From assembly GCA_938036785.1 (NCBI GenBank), contig CALHWE010000011.1, forward strand, positions 62,001-126,000: a stretch of 64,000 nucleotides of DNA, given 5' to 3'. The position numbers were made by a program, and so were the translations under genes. Positions 17,514 through 25,464 of the stretch are shown one piece after another. Positions within the stretch are counted from its first letter, which is position 1; each line of letters starts with the position of its first letter. This DNA comes from an uncultured Candidatus Saccharibacteria bacterium. GTDB lineage: Bacteria; Patescibacteriota; Saccharimonadia; Saccharimonadales; Saccharimonadaceae. The notes under the pieces are model-generated. The model made no database searches, was not told the origin of the DNA, and saw only the letters and a list, made by a program, of their open reading frames with translations.

Positions 17514-17909
17514 TTAGGCAAGGTAATGCACCCAATTTTCTGTTGTAGAATTATCATCCAGCTGGCCAATTGGTGCGACATACCACTGCGGCTGGGCACA
17601 CTGCGGGCGGAAGCTCCCCAGTTTAGCCGTGTATGCCTCAGTAATGGCCGCGACTTCGTCCTCGCGGGCTTCGCGCACCGTGGTATGGAGATAGACGGCC
17701 TGCTTCGCGTCATTCCACACCACAAACTCTGCCCGCCCAGTGCGAAAAGCGTTGTGCGAGTGGCGCGCCTCACGATCAGACAGCCAGGCAATCGCATCCC
17801 CCACCCGAGCAAAGTGCAGTGGCGTCACCAGCGGCGTGCGGTCGCGATTCACCGTAGCCAGCACACCAACTGGCACTGTATCGAGGACTGTTTGCGTGAG
17901 GGTATTCAT
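17514..17909 (-). CDS. Pyridoxamine 5'-phosphate oxidase-like flavin protein
   Basis: The protein has 131 aa, a single split-barrel domain. VPVGVLATVNRDRTPLVTPLHFARVGDAIAWLS is the typical first half of PNPOx-like proteins, and REARHSHNAF plus AVYLHTTVREA complete the barrel. Such proteins bind FMN or F420 and reduce or oxidise small substrates; this one lacks the C-terminal dimerisation motif of true PdxH, so the substrate is unknown. The ATG has AAGGAA upstream. An ~80-nt element repeated upstream of nrdA lies just before it, which suggests shared control with the reductase genes. Confidence 0.75.
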   Translation of the reverse strand: MNTLTQTVLDTVPVGVLATVNRDRTPLVTPLHFARVGDAIAWLSDREARHSHNAFRTGRAEFVVWNDAKQAVYLHTTVREAREDEVAAITEAYTAKLGSFRPQCAQPQWYVAPIGQLDDNSTTENWVHYLA

Positions 17910-17986
17910 GGTGGCTGTATTCCTTTCGTATCTAATGTGCGAATATTATTTATTGCATCAGCGGGCCGCTCTCGCTCCGTTGCCAG

Positions 17987-18068
17987 ACAAGAAAATATCT
18001 GGAGACCAGCTACTTAGCAAGCGGAAGATTGCTGTAGTATAATCTGGCCGGAACATTTTCGGTCTGGT
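17987..18068. repeat. nrd-region element, copy A
   Basis: About 80 bases similar to copy B at 22250. Shared blocks are ACAAGAAAATATCTRGAG at the left, GCAAGCG in the middle and ATCTGG followed by TTTTCGGTCTRGT at the right. GAAAAT can pair with ATTTTC, and in this copy CCAGAC/GTCTGG extends the stem; the middle folds as CTAC/GTAG plus AGCAA/TTGCT. Read on the minus strand it lies 78 bp upstream of the PNPOx-like gene. A GGAGCGAGAGCTCC hairpin follows on its right. Confidence 0.55.
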
Positions 18069-18121
18069 GATGGAGCGAGAGCTCCCATAAGACCGGTAGA
18101 CTAGTAAGATTGTTCTGTCTA

Positions 18122-19099
18122 CTACTTCGTCGTATTCACCTCATAACTCGTATTGGTGCTCTCGAAGAAGTTCACTAGCTCCAGCGTGTCGTTGGCAGCG
18201 GCCATCCACTTGGCCGGGTTGGTCACGTTGTACTCTGGCTCAAAACCGAGCTCTTCCAGCCGCCGGTCGGTCATATACATCACGTATTGGTTGACGTAGT
18301 CGGCGTTTAGGCCCAGAATGCCACGCGGCAGCATGTCTTTGTTATACGCTTTCTCGAGCTCAACGGCTTCCAGGATGAGGCTGCGGATTTCGTCGGCAAA
18401 TTCCTCGGTCTGTAGGTCCGGGTTTTCGTGCAGAATCGTCAACAGCAGGTTAATGCCAAACTCCAGGTGTAGGTTTTCATCCTTCGTCACCCAGTCGAGC
18501 AGCGTGCCAACATTGCGCAGTAGGTTGCGGCGACGGAAGCTCATTCCCACCATAAAGCCACTGTAGAACCAAATCCCTTCCAGCACAATGTTATACGCCA
18601 CCAGGTTACGCACAAAGTCCTTCTTGCCCTCCAGCGTCGTCACATCTGGGCGCTCTTCCATCATGCGCGTGACGTATTTGGTCTGGAAGGCAGCTTTATC
18701 TGCTAGGGATTTTTTACCCCAGCCGGCCGCATAAATTTCTTCACGGTCAAACGGGAAGGTCTCGATAATATACTCGAACGTCATAAAGTGGTTCGCCTCT
18801 TCCCACATCTGCTTCGAAAGATACAGGTGGCACTCGGCGGCGTTCACGCAGGGGTAAATACCAAAAGCCAGCGATTTATTAATCAGCAGCTCGTTAGGAT
18901 TAAGATAGCTAATCACCGTCTTGAGGGCGTGCTTTTCGTCCTCACTCAATTTCTCAAAATCCGCCAAATCCTGGCTCAGCTGCACCTCATTAGGGAACCA
19001 CGTGTTGGCCACCGCTTGGTTGTATAGGCGATACGCCCAGTCATAGCGCACCGGCTTGAGCTGCAAGCCATCGCGTACGCCTGATCCTAAAATGCCCAT
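18122..19099 (-). CDS. nrdB: Ribonucleotide reductase small subunit, class Ic-like
   Basis: The protein has 325 aa. The six metal ligands are E70, E101, H104, E174, E208 and H211. All are offset by exactly 19 from my recollection of the Chlamydia trachomatis R2 ligands (E89, E120, H123, E193, E227, H230), and F108 takes the place of the radical tyrosine, as F127 does there. This predicts a tyrosine-independent Mn/Fe-type (class Ic) cofactor. The protein makes deoxynucleotides together with nrdA. AAGGAGG lies five bases before the ATG. It is separated from nrdA by one small unknown gene. Confidence 0.93.
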   Translation of the reverse strand: MGILGSGVRDGLQLKPVRYDWAYRLYNQAVANTWFPNEVQLSQDLADFEKLSEDEKHALKTVISYLNPNELLINKSLAFGIYPCVNAAECHLYLSKQMWEEANHFMTFEYIIETFPFDREEIYAAGWGKKSLADKAAFQTKYVTRMMEERPDVTTLEGKKDFVRNLVAYNIVLEGIWFYSGFMVGMSFRRRNLLRNVGTLLDWVTKDENLHLEFGINLLLTILHENPDLQTEEFADEIRSLILEAVELEKAYNKDMLPRGILGLNADYVNQYVMYMTDRRLEELGFEPEYNVTNPAKWMAAANDTLELVNFFESTNTSYEVNTTK

Positions 19100-19223
19100 T
19101 ATTACCTCCTTGTTGTATTACTTAATGATTTCGTATCTGATAATTTTACCAGTCGTATTCTACTCGTCATCTCCCCCGAGACGTTCTCCATCTTCTGGAC
19201 TAGCCTCTGGATACCAGATAATC

Positions 19224-19586
19224 CTACGATTCTGGATCAATCGATGGCGTCCCGTCGGATATTTGACCATCCTGCTCTTCAGCACTCGCATCAGTGCCAA
19301 AAATATCGAGCTCCGGCTGCGTCCACCTTTGAGGCTTATCGGGATGGTATATATTTCCCATACCTCGGCTATTCCACGACGGGTCACTTGCCGTTACATC
19401 GCCAGGCACAGCGTGGACATCGCTCTCTGTACCCTCTGTATATATACCAATCTCTCCTTTGAGCGCTGCAGCGCCAACACCACTCACACTCACGGTGGCC
19501 AATTCTGCTCGCCTTTCCAGTGACAAATCAGCAAAGTCTATCGTGCTTTGCTCGCTCGCTACTCCCGTTTTTCCTTCATGCGTCAT
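19224..19586 (-). CDS. Unknown 120-aa protein between nrdA and nrdB
   Basis: A soluble, acidic protein without cysteines or membrane segments; I recognise no family. It starts one base after the nrdA stop (TAATATG) with AAGGAG inside the end of nrdA, so it is translationally coupled to nrdA and probably stoichiometric with it. The first half (TIDFADLSLERRAELATVSV) may be helical; the second half is rich in Pro, Gly, Asp and Ser and looks disordered. It is not a NrdI (no flavodoxin motif) and not a glutaredoxin. A regulatory or assembly role for the reductase is only a guess from position. Confidence 0.6.
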   Translation of the reverse strand: MTHEGKTGVASEQSTIDFADLSLERRAELATVSVSGVGAAALKGEIGIYTEGTESDVHAVPGDVTASDPSWNSRGMGNIYHPDKPQRWTQPELDIFGTDASAEEQDGQISDGTPSIDPES

Positions 19587-19587
19587 A

Positions 19588-22020
19588 TTATTCCTTCTCC
19601 TTCCCTTCCTCTTGTTTCTTGCGTGCGCGGTAGAAGCCACCAAAGCCCACGCGCTTGGCGTCTTGGTGAAGTTTTTGCTCGGTTTTGTTAGCGCGAATGG
19701 AGACCTGCTCGGACTGGTGGCGTGGCTTCACGTGCAAATAATACGTTGTTTTCAGGCCGCGACGCCAGGCTTCACTGTAGATCGTAATATACTCCTCGAT
19801 ATTACGCGACTCTAAGTACATATTGCGGCTAATTGCTTGGTCGACCCACTTCTGAGCGCGGGCCGCCACCTCAATAAAGGCATACGGGCTCAGCTGAAAG
19901 CTCGTCTTATACACATCGCGCACCGCCTGGGGGATCTGCTCCATGTGCTGGATGTCGCCTTGGTTAGTAAGCAGCTCATCCTTGAGCTCCTCCCACAGGC
20001 CGAGGGCTTTGAGCTTGCGCACAAGGTTGGCATTAACCTCAAGGAATTTGCCATTGAGCGTGCTCCGGCTAAAGATCTGGCTAAATTGCGGGTCGATCCC
20101 TGGAGTGGTGCCCGTCACGTGCGAGATATTGGCGGTGGGCGCAATAGCCATCAGCGTGGCATTGCGCATGCCGCGTTTCACCTTGGGGCGTAGCGCCTCC
20201 CAGTCAAGGCGGCGAGTCGTGTTAATTGCTACTGCCTCACCCCGCTGCGCGCCAAGCCGGTCGATCGTGTCGATAGGCAATTCTCCCTTGCTCCAGCCAC
20301 TGCCAGCGAAGTTAGGATAGCTACCGCGCGTCACTGCCAGTTCGGCCGACTCATCGATGGCATAGTAGCTAATAAACTCCGCCAGCTGGTCGATCAGCTC
20401 ATACGCCGCCTCAGATTCATAGCTCAGCTCCAGCTTTTCTAGTACATCGGCAAGACCCATAAAGCCCAGGCCAATCGCCCGGTTTTGCAGGTTACTATTC
20501 ATCGCCTCCGGAATAGGTGTTGTGGTAATGTCTACAAGGTTATCAAGCTGCCGCGTAGCTGAGCGCGTCGCCTGCTCGAGCCGTGGCCAGTCCCACGTCT
20601 TGGTCGCGTCATCCAGGAAAGCACTGAGGTTAATGCTCACCAGGTTGCACACCGCAATATTGTGCTCGTCTTGCGGCAAAGTGATCTCTGTACAGAGGTT
20701 GCTAAGATGAATAGTACCAGTGTTATTGTTAAGCGCCCGGAGGTTGATGGCATCCTTCCAGGTGAGCCACGGGTGGCCAGTGGCCTGTAAGCTGCTGAGA
20801 ATCTTGTGGAATTGTTGACGCGCAGGCAGCTTGTCATAAGCGCGCAGTTTGCCCGCTTCGGCCTGAGTAATGTAATACGCATACCGCTTAGCAAAGGCCG
20901 CGCCATACAGCTCGCTCAGGTCACTGACCTCAGCTGGGTCGAAGAGATACCAGTCTTCATCAGCCTGCACCCGGCGCATAAATTCATCACTAATAAACAC
21001 CGCTGTGTCGAGGTAGCGTGTCCGCAAATACGGGTCGCCGGAGTTTGAGCGTAGGTCGATGAATTCTCTAAAATCGATGTGCCAGTTCTCCATATACACG
21101 GCTGCCGCACCCATCTTTTTGCCCTTGCGCGACACCGCAAACAGTGCCGTGTCGACCATCTTCATAAAGGGGATTGGCCCGGTACTTGTTGTATTAGTTG
21201 TCTTGACTGGGCTGCCTGCCGCCCGCAGCTTCGTAAAACTGACACCGATACCACCTGTCCCTTTAGCAATCCACATCGTATCGCGCACGCTCTTGGCAAT
21301 CGACTCCATATCATCCTGCACTTCCATGACGAAGCAGTTGCTCAGCTGCGGGAACAGCCCGCCAGCATTAACGCGAGTGCTCCCGCCCGGGCTGTATTCG
21401 AGATTAGCCATGTGCTGGTAAAACTCAATGGCTGCCTCAGTAGGGTGTTCCTCATTGTAGCTCAGACCCATGGCGATGCGCATAGTAGTAAACTGCGGCA
21501 CTTCGAGCGGCTCACCGTTCTGCTTGCGCAGGGCGTAGCGGTTGCGGTTGGTCACCACGCCAAGATATTTACTCAGTCTGTCTTTACTCGGGTCAAGCGC
21601 AGCAGCCAGGCGCTCGAGGTCGAAGATTGTCTCATCTTGCATGCGGGGGTCAAGCAAGCCATCGGCCACTGCCTGGCGAATATAGCGCGGGAAGGCCTCA
21701 GCGTGACGCTGGCGCAGTTCTCCATCAGTGGTATATACGCCCAGCAAATCGCGGTAGATCGTGCCCAACAGCAGGCGCGCCGCAATCGTGTCGTAGTCTG
21801 GGTCATCCTTAATATTCTGCACCGTCGTCTGGATGAGCGTCTCCTCCAGCTGCTTGGTCGTCATTCCATCAAAGAGCGTCAGCTGCAGCTCGCGAGCAAT
21901 CTGCACGATTTTCTGCAACGGATCAGCCAACCCCTGGCTTGCCGCCAGCAACGTGGCATTTATCTTGGTTGTGTCAAATGGCTCGGTCGTACCATCACGC
22001 TTAGTAATATGAATCGTCAT
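19588..22020 (-). CDS. nrdA: Ribonucleotide reductase large subunit without C-terminal cysteines
   Basis: The protein has 810 aa. An N-terminal ATP-cone (ITKRDGTTEPFDTTKI...) is followed by the ten-stranded barrel: first active-site cysteine in LSNCFVMEV, the thiyl radical Cys with Asn and Glu in NLCTEI, the partner Cys in AVCNLVSINLS, and the radical-relay tyrosines in TTYYLHVKPR. The enzyme reduces ribonucleoside diphosphates. After the tyrosines there are about 45 basic residues with no cysteine, so the usual C-terminal Cys pair is missing. Start: ATG at 22020 (tandem with 22023) behind GGGGAGGG. It heads the nrdA-unknown-nrdB run. Confidence 0.95.
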   Translation of the reverse strand: MTIHITKRDGTTEPFDTTKINATLLAASQGLADPLQKIVQIARELQLTLFDGMTTKQLEETLIQTTVQNIKDDPDYDTIAARLLLGTIYRDLLGVYTTDGELRQRHAEAFPRYIRQAVADGLLDPRMQDETIFDLERLAAALDPSKDRLSKYLGVVTNRNRYALRKQNGEPLEVPQFTTMRIAMGLSYNEEHPTEAAIEFYQHMANLEYSPGGSTRVNAGGLFPQLSNCFVMEVQDDMESIAKSVRDTMWIAKGTGGIGVSFTKLRAAGSPVKTTNTTSTGPIPFMKMVDTALFAVSRKGKKMGAAAVYMENWHIDFREFIDLRSNSGDPYLRTRYLDTAVFISDEFMRRVQADEDWYLFDPAEVSDLSELYGAAFAKRYAYYITQAEAGKLRAYDKLPARQQFHKILSSLQATGHPWLTWKDAINLRALNNNTGTIHLSNLCTEITLPQDEHNIAVCNLVSINLSAFLDDATKTWDWPRLEQATRSATRQLDNLVDITTTPIPEAMNSNLQNRAIGLGFMGLADVLEKLELSYESEAAYELIDQLAEFISYYAIDESAELAVTRGSYPNFAGSGWSKGELPIDTIDRLGAQRGEAVAINTTRRLDWEALRPKVKRGMRNATLMAIAPTANISHVTGTTPGIDPQFSQIFSRSTLNGKFLEVNANLVRKLKALGLWEELKDELLTNQGDIQHMEQIPQAVRDVYKTSFQLSPYAFIEVAARAQKWVDQAISRNMYLESRNIEEYITIYSEAWRRGLKTTYYLHVKPRHQSEQVSIRANKTEQKLHQDAKRVGFGGFYRARKKQEEGKEKE

Positions 22021-22124
22021 CATCCCTCCCCTTAGGCTCCTTATCATACGGTGCACAAAACCAGCCACCAGGGCACGCCTGGAGCCGATCTCTATTATTT
22101 GTCTCTCCCGTGTTTATGTGTGCT

Positions 22125-22140
22125 CGCTATATATGTAGCG
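22125..22140. promoter_or_regulatory. Possible NrdR-type palindrome upstream of nrdA
   Basis: CGCTATATATGTAGCG is an imperfect palindrome with the TATATAT core of NrdR boxes but a poor match to the full consensus. ACTATAGACGCC about 20 bp further could be a partner half. Confidence 0.35.
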
Positions 22141-22249
22141 TCTGGGTCCTACTATAGACGCCAGATATGGTGCTTGGCAAGGGGTTTTGTGAAAACTACA
22201 ACCGATTTTGCAGGTGACCTCTGTGGGTGATAGCACACCCTAGCCTCGT

Positions 22250-22329
22250 ACAAGAAAATATCTAGAGGTTAGCGCCAGTGCAAGCGAGCAGAGCTCTACG
22301 CACCATCTGGCTGGAATTTTCGGTCTAGT
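22250..22329. repeat. nrd-region element, copy B
   Basis: The second copy of the ~80-nt element described at 17987, here about 230 bp upstream of nrdA. The same left, middle and right blocks are kept. The middle hairpin uses different bases (GTGC/GCAC enclosing GAGC-AGA-GCTC). Confidence 0.55.
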
Positions 22330-22420
22330 ATATCTAGTTGACCCCTCATAATATGAGCGAGGAGTGTATATGATACTCTGTGTTATTTATGCATAAACAT
22401 AATAAAAAGATATTCTCAGC

Positions 22421-22573
22421 GTTAGCTCCATCTCCCCATCGCTTCATCCGATGGAGTGTGAGGATCTGTCATTGTGCTGACAGATCCTCAGCCCAACGCA
22501 AGAGGTCGATACTTGGGAAGTATCGACCCTTATAGTGTTCCATCGGAGGGAGTGTGGGGAGGTGGAGCGTGAG
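22421..22573 (+). ncRNA. Structured RNA-like element, copy 1
   Basis: About 153 bases, homologous to copy 2 at 24160. An outer stem (CTCCATCTCCCCA with TGGGGAGGTGGAG), an inner stem CCGATGGA/TCCATCGG, then two perfect 11-bp hairpins: GAGGATCTGTC/GACAGATCCTC (22460-22489) and GGTCGATACTT/AAGTATCGACC (22504-22528). Junction sequences AGCCCAACGCAAGA and CTTATAGTGT are almost unchanged between copies while stem bases differ in a compensating way. I know no Rfam-type family with this layout. The strand is chosen arbitrarily; it lies just downstream of the spermidine-synthase-like gene, which is on the other strand. Confidence 0.6.
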
Positions 22574-22585
22574 ATATATAGCGCA

Positions 22586-24043
22586 TTACTGCTCATACAC
22601 CTCTCGGCACTCCTGCCGCAATCGCTCGAGAGGAGCATAATCATCATGGTAGGGCGGCTGGCTAGCGAAGGGAGCTGGCTGATGAGAAGCGTCACCACCA
22701 TACGTCGCCACGACATTAGTATATTCCCAGCCATCTGCCCGCTCATAACGGAAGCTTCCCTGTCCCAATAGAGCAGCATACGGCGCATCCTGAGCAGCAA
22801 ACAGTGGCTGGCAGGCTGGCTGACGACTGGCAATCATATTAACCACCACACGAGCCTGAGGGCGGAGATGCCGCTTGAGTGCGGTAGCATACTCTTGTGT
22901 TGCCAGTGAGGCGGGTACATCGCCGTCGTTATACACATCAACAAGGACGATATCGTACTGATCGGTGCTGCGCTCAAGGAAGACACGCGCATCTTGGAAG
23001 ATCAGCCACACATTGGCTGGATCGCGATAATAAAAATACTGACGAGCAATCGGCACGAGCCCCGGATCAATCTCTACTACATCAATCTGGCTCTGTGGGT
23101 AGCGCTGGGCAAGGAGGCGCGGCACTGTGAAGGTCCCACCACCCAGCACCAAAATGCGCTGGTGCTGCGGCGCGCGCTCCACCGCGTGCATCATCTGACG
23201 CGTATACCAAAAAGGCAGCTGCTGCGGCTGCCCTACCGCCACACCAGACTGCACACCAGCCGGGCCACTGGCAATCCCGCGGATAATCGCACCATCCTGC
23301 CGACGCCATTGCTGGAGCGTGTAGTGCGCCGCCGCGGTATCGATCGTCTGCGCGGCCTGGGCTTGCACCACTGGTGCCACGCGATAACCCAGCGCCAAGC
23401 CCACGCACAGCACACTCACCACCACGCGCCACTGCCAGCGCTGGCCTGGCACCACCAGCCAGCTGGCCAGCACGAGCAGACTAATAAGCACCACTACTAC
23501 ATCATGAATTCCCAACCAGCCAAACAAGAAAAACCCCGCCGCAAAGGTGCCAACGATCCCACCAATCGAATTCACCGCACTGAGTGACGCCACCGACCGC
23601 CCCGTTCGCGCTAGCGTGTCTGTCTGCCGCTCCACCAGGTAGGGGCTCACTGCTCCCAGCACCAGGCTGGTTGGTGCAAAGAGCAAGCTCGCCGCCACTG
23701 TAGCTTGCAGGCGAATATCGATCGGCAATTGCGCCACCCAGCGCAGTATATCGTGGTATTGGCACAGCATTGTCAGTACCAGCAGCGCCGCACCAAGCAG
23801 CAGCCACGCCACATCACTATCACGCGAGCGTGCATCGGCCAGCACCCCACCCAGCCAGTAGCCCAGGCTCATCGCCGCAATGATGACGCCAATAATACTC
23901 GCCCACACATACGTCGATGCCCCCACCACTGGCGACATCACCCGCGCTGCCACCAGCTCAAACACCATCACACAAAGCCCCGCCACAAATGCAATCACCA
24001 AACGCCGATACGGCAGCGGCATTATCAGTCGTTTCAGTTTCAT
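22586..24043 (-). CDS. Membrane-fused spermidine synthase-like protein
   Basis: The protein has 485 aa. The N-terminal half has six to eight transmembrane helices (for example LVIAFVAGLCVMVFELVAAR and AMSLGYWLGGVLAD) of the MFS-like module often fused to SpeE. The C-terminal half is a Rossmann methyltransferase/aminopropyltransferase domain with ILVLGGGTFTVPRLLA and IDVVEIDPGLVPIARQYF. The aminopropyltransferase active-site motif is not clearly kept, so the substrate may be something other than putrescine. TACAAT (24050-24055, minus) ends six bases before the ATG (leaderless). The gene is bracketed by the two structured 150-nt elements. Confidence 0.8.
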   Translation of the reverse strand: MKLKRLIMPLPYRRLVIAFVAGLCVMVFELVAARVMSPVVGASTYVWASIIGVIIAAMSLGYWLGGVLADARSRDSDVAWLLLGAALLVLTMLCQYHDILRWVAQLPIDIRLQATVAASLLFAPTSLVLGAVSPYLVERQTDTLARTGRSVASLSAVNSIGGIVGTFAAGFFLFGWLGIHDVVVVLISLLVLASWLVVPGQRWQWRVVVSVLCVGLALGYRVAPVVQAQAAQTIDTAAAHYTLQQWRRQDGAIIRGIASGPAGVQSGVAVGQPQQLPFWYTRQMMHAVERAPQHQRILVLGGGTFTVPRLLAQRYPQSQIDVVEIDPGLVPIARQYFYYRDPANVWLIFQDARVFLERSTDQYDIVLVDVYNDGDVPASLATQEYATALKRHLRPQARVVVNMIASRQPACQPLFAAQDAPYAALLGQGSFRYERADGWEYTNVVATYGGDASHQPAPFASQPPYHDDYAPLERLRQECREVYEQ

Positions 24044-24049
24044 AGGAGT

Positions 24050-24055
24050 ATTGTA
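24050..24055 (-). promoter_or_regulatory. -10 element of the spermidine synthase-like gene (leaderless)
   Basis: TACAAT ends six bases before the ATG. Confidence 0.55.
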
Positions 24056-24159
24056 GCATGGTGCAAAATGCGACGTGAATGTCCCAGCACTCTCGTATTG
24101 AATATTTGGAAGCTAAACTTAGCAATAAAAAAGCTATCATAATAGCCTCGTCTTCCCCC

Positions 24160-24310
24160 GTTAGCTCGCCCTCCTCACCACTTCATTCGATGGAGTGTGA
24201 AAACTCGTTGTAATAACGAGTTTTCAGCCCAGCGCAAGAGGTCGATGTCTGGAAGACATCGACCCTTATAGTGTTCCATCGGAGGGAGTATGGGGAGGGG
24301 CGAGCGTGAG
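24160..24310 (+). ncRNA. Structured RNA-like element, copy 2
   Basis: About 151 bases, same layout as copy 1 at 22421. Outer stem GCTCGCCC with GGGCGAGC, inner CGATGGA/TCCATCG, hairpins GAAAACTCGTT/AACGAGTTTTC (24199-24225) and GGTCGATGTCT/AGACATCGACC (24240-24264), both 11 bp and perfect. The first hairpin shares hardly any stem bases with copy 1 yet is equally paired. Junctions AGCCCAGCGCAAGA and CTTATAGTGT match copy 1. Both copies begin GTTAGCTC and end GAGCGTGAG. Confidence 0.6.
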
Positions 24311-24347
24311 GAATAGCAAGGTTTTACATTTCTCGGGCTAGCGAAAT

Positions 24348-24376
24348 TTGACACGCCATTCATATATTGATATATA
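24348..24376 (+). promoter_or_regulatory. Promoter of the 24-codon ORF
   Basis: TTGACA (24348-24353), 17-bp spacer, TATATA (24371-24376). Transcription would start near 24383. Confidence 0.7.
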
Positions 24377-24389
24377 TATATTAACTTTT

Positions 24390-24460
24390 GCTCGAAGTTT
24401 GGTTACAAGGGCAAGAGTTTGCCCTTTGCTTCGAGCTCACTTTCTGGGAGAGGAGGTGAG
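24390..24460 (+). promoter_or_regulatory. Structured leader of the micro-ORF
   Basis: GCTCGAAG pairs with CTTCGAGC and encloses AAGGGCAA-GAGT-TTGCCCTT. A following CTCAC can pair with GTGAG across the AGGAGGTGA ribosome site, which could hide it. It may be a cis-regulatory or antisense-controlled leader. Confidence 0.45.
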
Positions 24461-24464
24461 AAGG

Positions 24465-24539
24465 ATGGAGATTATCATTATCCTTATTTGGATAGCCTTT
24501 GCTTTTCTGGGTATACTATCCATCAACCGCGACGATTAG
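24465..24539 (+). CDS. 24-residue membrane micropeptide
   Basis: The coding sequence is MEIIIILIWIAFAFLGILSI followed by four polar residues (NRDD): one hydrophobic helix with an acidic end. AGGAGGTGA five bases before the ATG is the strongest ribosome site in the window. A near-consensus promoter and a stem-loop leader precede it, and a GGGCT/AGCCC hairpin follows the stop. A short hydrophobic peptide with a structured leader recalls type I toxins and small regulatory membrane peptides, but no antitoxin RNA is identified. It might also be a leader peptide for the ABC exporter 180 bp downstream. Confidence 0.55.
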   Translation: MEIIIILIWIAFAFLGILSINRDD

Positions 24540-24707
24540 GGCTTCCAGCCCATCAACATAGCTCACTGAATTCGTGCTTCAATCTGATCGTAGTGTCATT
24601 TATTACACTCTCGGATTGAGCGATTAATCCGGTTCAGTTTGAGCATGGTTGGTGGGCTATGTTTTTTGATGCTATATCGCTCCTCTTTACATCGCACCTC
24701 GATATGA

Positions 24708-24713
24708 TATGAT
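24708..24713 (+). promoter_or_regulatory. -10 element of the ABC exporter genes (leaderless)
   Basis: TATGAT ends six bases before the ATG at 24720. Confidence 0.5.
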
Positions 24714-24719
24714 ATTGTT

Positions 24720-25463
24720 ATGGAAGTAACAGATTCTATCATCACCGTCAGCCATTTTTCGATGAAATTTGGCAAGACCAGCGTCATCGACGACCTCAGT
24801 TTTGAGGTGAAACGCGGCGAGACGTTTGGGTTTTTGGGGAGCAACGGCTCGGGCAAGACCACCACGATCCGCTCACTCCTCGGCATCTATCAACCAACTG
24901 GTGGCGAGTTGCTCGTCAATGGCGCGCCATACTCTGTCTCGGGCGACGTCAAGCTTGGCTATCTGCCAGAGGAGCGCGGCCTCTACAAGAAGGAGAGCGT
25001 CATCGACACGATGGTCTACTTTGGCCAGCTCAAGGGCCTGAGCCGCAGCGAAGCACGCAGCAAGTCACTCGCCTTTCTTGAGCGAGTTGGCCTGGCCGAC
25101 AAAGCCAAGACCCGCCTGGACAAGCTCAGTGGTGGCCAGCAACAAAAAGTTCAGCTCGGTATCACTATCATCAACGACCCAGAGCTCATCATTCTCGATG
25201 AGCCTACCAAGGGCTTCGACCCCGTCAACCGGCGCTTACTGATGGAAATCATTGAGGAGCACCAAGCCAAGGGTGCCACAGTCGTGATGATCACCCACCA
25301 GATGGACGAAGTCGAGCGCTTGTGCGACCGCATCTTGCTGCTCAAAGATGGCGTGGCTCATGCCTACGGCACAATAGACGAGGTACGCACGCAGTTTGGT
25401 GGCAAATCGCTCGACGATATCTTCATCCAGGTCTATAGCCAGCCCAGCAAGGAGGACAACTAA
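24720..25463 (+). CDS. ABC transporter ATP-binding protein (NatA-like)
   Basis: The protein has 247 aa. Walker A GSNGSGKTTT, Q-loop region LGYLPEERGLYKKESV, signature LSGGQQQKVQ, Walker B LIILDEPTKGFD, and the switch His in MITHQMDE are all in order. The PEERGLY sequence and the length are typical of the NatA/DrrA branch that energises ABC-2 type exporters. The permease starts two bases after the stop, so the pair forms one operon. The substrate is unknown; Na+ or a toxic compound would be typical. Confidence 0.9.
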   Translation: MEVTDSIITVSHFSMKFGKTSVIDDLSFEVKRGETFGFLGSNGSGKTTTIRSLLGIYQPTGGELLVNGAPYSVSGDVKLGYLPEERGLYKKESVIDTMVYFGQLKGLSRSEARSKSLAFLERVGLADKAKTRLDKLSGGQQQKVQLGITIINDPELIILDEPTKGFDPVNRRLLMEIIEEHQAKGATVVMITHQMDEVERLCDRILLLKDGVAHAYGTIDEVRTQFGGKSLDDIFIQVYSQPSKEDN

Positions 25464-25464
25464 T

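Noticed and set aside
21079..22035. Long plus-strand open frame (318 codons) opposite nrdA
   Set aside because: It is the antisense shadow of a strongly conserved gene; there is no ribosome site and no recognisable protein.
22421..24310. Integron attC sites, or a hammerhead, twister or c-di-GMP-I type RNA
   Set aside because: The conserved cores of those families (attC R and L boxes, CUGAUGA, twister loops, GEMM tetraloop receptor) are not present, and no integrase is seen.
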